Part shown: in pieces, positions 61,580 to 64,000 of the stretch | How the letters are laid out: the number at the start of each line of letters is the position of its first letter | Position numbering within the stretch: position 1 is the stretch's first letter | Assembly (NCBI RefSeq): GCF_035317345.1 | Contig: NZ_JAYKTU010000002.1 | Length of the DNA: 64,000 bases | Strand: one strand, 5' to 3' | Source of the DNA: Cellvibrio fontiphilus | GTDB lineage: Bacteria > Pseudomonadota > Gammaproteobacteria > Pseudomonadales > Cellvibrionaceae | Notes under the pieces: model-generated | What the model saw: only the letters and a program-made list of their open reading frames with translations | The model's database searches: none | Told to the model about the DNA's origin: nothing | Program-made: the position numbers and the translations under genes

Positions 61580-62383
61580 CTAAATACAATTAATTGAGGG
61601 ATCTAATGTGTCAGTAAAGACTTCTCGCACTTGAAACGTATCTTTTAAAATACACATTAAGCGCTTGTCATTGATGGTATGGACATATACCGGTATGTCG
61701 AGACGACTGGATCGCAAATCATTAAGCAGTCCATTATTGATGCGCTGCATACCCACAGAGATTGCTATTGGCTCTGAAAATTTTTTAAGCTCATCAAGAA
61801 TACTACTATTTTCACCATCGAACCGATATAAGGCCCAAATAACGCGATCAAACCCAAATGATCTCACCTTACTGAAATCATTTGGTTGAAAAATTTGTGG
61901 AATAATGCGGTCTCTCAGCTTTGGATATTCTTCACTTATGCTAGCCAAAGCGATCAGTTCGTTTTGTTTTACATCAGCGATCAACGTTGCATCACCGTGT
62001 TCGCTGAGCCAGTTCATCAAACTATCTATCACACATGGGGTAAATAAACTCTCAGAATAAGCATCAATATACTCATCGCGAGTCGGAGTGTAATCTGGCC
62101 ATAGGATATTTCCTTTTTTACTCCCCCATCGATGGGCACAAACTAAAAACCCATCACTCGTGTAATTAAGATCTACCTCGAAGTAACGATAACCTCTAGA
62201 ATAACTAGCCGTTAGCGCGTTTAAACTATTAGTGAGCACCATTTCATGATACTGCCCGCCGGCATGGGCAATACGATTGGCCTCAAAAGTAGGCGCGCGC
62301 AACAACAGATTCAACAAAAAAAATACCACAAAAAAAAATGTAGCAGAAAGAATTACTACAGATATACGAAAGAATAGACTCAC
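61580..62383 (-). CDS. Membrane-anchored glycerophosphodiester phosphodiesterase-like protein
   Basis: 267 residues from a GTG at 62383 with GAGGA upstream; a TTG at 62413 is less likely. One N-terminal helix (ILSATFFFVVFFLLNLLL) is followed by a GDPD-type domain: RIAHAGGQ (His40), NSLNALTASYSRGYRYFEVDLNYTSDG (Glu69, Asp71) and VCAHR (His84), the expected active-site set. Enzymes of this type release glycerol-3-phosphate from glycerophosphodiesters; the periplasmic or membrane-facing location fits. It is 54 bases downstream of the OpgB-like gene, so it may recycle or process glycerophosphate groups from that enzyme. A/T-rich compared with the rest of the window. Confidence 0.82.
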   Translation of the reverse strand: MSLFFRISVVILSATFFFVVFFLLNLLLRAPTFEANRIAHAGGQYHEMVLTNSLNALTASYSRGYRYFEVDLNYTSDGFLVCAHRWGSKKGNILWPDYTPTRDEYIDAYSESLFTPCVIDSLMNWLSEHGDATLIADVKQNELIALASISEEYPKLRDRIIPQIFQPNDFSKVRSFGFDRVIWALYRFDGENSSILDELKKFSEPIAISVGMQRINNGLLNDLRSSRLDIPVYVHTINDKRLMCILKDTFQVREVFTDTLDPSINCI

Positions 62384-62437
62384 GGTTGGAATTTCCTCGA
62401 TGGAAACTGCCAATCCATTAACAGTTAAAGTTAATAA

Positions 62438-63964
62438 TTACTCTTCTGCGTTTTCTTTCCACAATTTCCAAAATTCGGCGCGCCATAAAACAAGCTGTTC
62501 AAAAAAGGAGTTTTCACCAAAAGTTTCCGTCAGAGTCGGCAAGTCCTTATTCCTCAAATTTCTCCCCAAGCCATAAGCATCAATGTCGTAACCAAGAATA
62601 TTTAACACCGTTGGGGAGATATCCAAGGTCGTCGCATGGCGTTTTATTACTTGTGGGTCAATATCTTTATCAAAAACCATCCACATATTGGTGCGATCAA
62701 CCTGATCAGGAAATAAACCAACTCTGTTTTGCATCATAAAATGATCCGATGCAACAAATATCGTTATATCCTTGGCTTTTGGAGAGGCCATAATCTTAAG
62801 CAAAAACTCAGCGAGCAGCTTATCCGCACAATGCACAGCATTAAGCATCTCATTGGAACCGTCATCATATTTTATGTTGCTGCACGCCGGCGTTTGATGA
62901 CCAAGAGGTGAATGCGTGTCCAAGGTAAGCATAAAAAAACCATAAGGCTCGTTTCTACTGCTTATTTCATCCCATTTTTTATAAGTAAGCGTGTAGAGAT
63001 CATCATCAAAGACACCCCATTTGGATTTGGGCAACTCGCGGCCAGCATATGCATCTAACTCTGCGCCACCCATAATTTCATCAAAGCCATGATCATCATA
63101 AAACCCCCCTTTATAAGAGAAATTTAAACTGGCCCCCCCCATATACGACAAATGATACCCAGCCTCTGAAAGTATATCTCCCAAACAAATAGATCCCGGC
63201 AATATTTCATCAACGACCGATATAGTATTTCGCCCCTCCTTGTAAGTAGACAGCGGAAAACCGCATTGACTTGCGGTCATACCCGCGATAGTCCATCCAG
63301 TCATAGGTGCCTGACGGATACCCTCAACACGAAGAGCTTGCTGCTCCAGTAATTTCATGTGCGGCATCAAGCCGGGGAAACGAGCTTCATTAAAAAAAGT
63401 TCGCTCAAGACTTTCTGCGTATATATAAATAAAACTCTTTTTACGCTCAGGATGAACTTTGGGTGGTTCGCTTTGAATATAAGATGAAAGTTCACGAGCG
63501 CTTTCATTCAAATACAATTGCTCGATCATTCTCTGTGTATCAGACACAGCCGGATGGATTATCAAACTGACAGAAATGGCAAGCCAACCAACTAACGCCA
63601 TGAACGAACGAAAAAAAATTGTTCCTGACGGGAAGAAATATTGGTGCGATGCAGACCAACGCTTCGAGTAAAAGCGCCAAATTATTAAAAGTGATAAAAG
63701 CACCAGCGGAACCAAAAACAAATATGGCCAGAACTGTAACAACACCTCTAAGTCGATGAGATAAATTATGTGAAACACTGCGGCATCATTTATACCGTTA
63801 CCCGAGAAATGATCGCAGACCAGGTAAAACGCAGTTATCGTCATTACCAGCATGCAGAGAATAAGCACAAGCTTAGCTACTGGCTTGTATCCGGGATAAA
63901 AACGAATTAACAGCAACCCCAGCACAAGCAAAATCAAGCTCGGGTACAGAAACATCAATGCCAC
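62438..63964 (-). CDS. OpgB/MdoB-like phosphoglycerol transferase
   Basis: 508 residues from a GTG at 63964 with AAGGGG six bases upstream; the frame stays open beyond it to the window edge but that start is best. Four to five membrane helices occupy about 1-140. The periplasmic alkaline-phosphatase-fold domain closely matches E. coli OpgB: DHFSGNGIND, YIYAESLERTFF (Glu184), MTGWTIAGMTASQCGFP with the likely catalytic Thr225, CLGDIL and VASDHFMMQNR. It transfers phosphoglycerol to periplasmic glucans. It lacks the large C-terminal domain of E. coli OpgB and is therefore shorter. A/T-rich and next to a GDPD-type protein. Confidence 0.88.
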   Translation of the reverse strand: MALMFLYPSLILLVLGLLLIRFYPGYKPVAKLVLILCMLVMTITAFYLVCDHFSGNGINDAAVFHIIYLIDLEVLLQFWPYLFLVPLVLLSLLIIWRFYSKRWSASHQYFFPSGTIFFRSFMALVGWLAISVSLIIHPAVSDTQRMIEQLYLNESARELSSYIQSEPPKVHPERKKSFIYIYAESLERTFFNEARFPGLMPHMKLLEQQALRVEGIRQAPMTGWTIAGMTASQCGFPLSTYKEGRNTISVVDEILPGSICLGDILSEAGYHLSYMGGASLNFSYKGGFYDDHGFDEIMGGAELDAYAGRELPKSKWGVFDDDLYTLTYKKWDEISSRNEPYGFFMLTLDTHSPLGHQTPACSNIKYDDGSNEMLNAVHCADKLLAEFLLKIMASPKAKDITIFVASDHFMMQNRVGLFPDQVDRTNMWMVFDKDIDPQVIKRHATTLDISPTVLNILGYDIDAYGLGRNLRNKDLPTLTETFGENSFFEQLVLWRAEFWKLWKENAEE

Positions 63965-64000
63965 AGCGATCCCCTTATAAACAGCCAAAAAAAACACCGC

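Overview
The window looks like chromosome of a plant-polysaccharide-degrading gammaproteobacterium, most likely Cellvibrio or a close relative (Cellvibrionaceae). The reasons are the mid GC content, two GH95 alpha-L-fucosidases, a GH35/TonB-receptor/GH95 cluster laid out like the xyloglucan locus known from Cellvibrio japonicus, a PEP-CTERM-like exported protein, and the nadC/DUF1631 neighbourhood common in this part of the class. Taxonomy is inferred from gene content only. No rRNA, tRNA, CRISPR array or intact insertion sequence was seen.

Layout. 1-4271: secreted or periplasmic proteins of mostly unknown function (YfiR-like, NodB-fold-like, DUF3617). 4418-15218: a fucose island on the minus strand. 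It holds a GH95 fucosidase, an SGNH esterase, a 2,4-diketo-3-deoxyfuconate hydrolase-like protein, an SDR, a split UxaA-type dehydratase, an aldo-keto reductase, an IclR regulator and FucP. Together these can release fucose, import it and oxidise it to pyruvate plus lactate; the missing lactonase lies apart at 33144-34001. 15517-32993: ordinary mixed genes (binding protein, PEP-CTERM protein, orphan ParD, membrane-anchored AraC regulator, LysR plus old yellow enzyme, TlpA-like protein, diguanylate cyclase, LLM oxidoreductase, alkaline phosphatase, lytic transglycosylase). 34035-42974: xyloglucan-type locus with GH35, TonB-dependent receptor, GH95 and a tryptophan-halogenase-like flavoprotein. 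The halogenase gene and the GH95 gene have near-identical promoter layouts.

43209-48328: a NIT-like protein, outer-membrane phospholipase A, and a PilZ-like/DUF1631 pair. 48681-57050: a nitrogen-scavenging operon. A sigma-54-type promoter precedes a clear guanidine-I (ykkC) riboswitch, then an ABC importer, two DUF1989 carboxyguanidine-deiminase-type proteins and a biotin-dependent guanidine/urea carboxylase. No allophanate hydrolase is in the window. 57111-60585: a second DUF1631 protein and nadC.

60585-61566: a MntA/HepT toxin-antitoxin module immediately after nadC. hepT is out of frame at a UUUAAAA heptamer, and downstream lies a decayed second copy of the nadC 3' end, so the module looks like an insertion at the nadC terminus. 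61580-63964: a glycerophosphodiesterase-like protein and an OpgB-like phosphoglycerol transferase. The features most worth following are the riboswitch/sigma-54 guanidine operon, the nadC-bracketed MntA/HepT module, and the shared promoter element of the xyloglucan locus.
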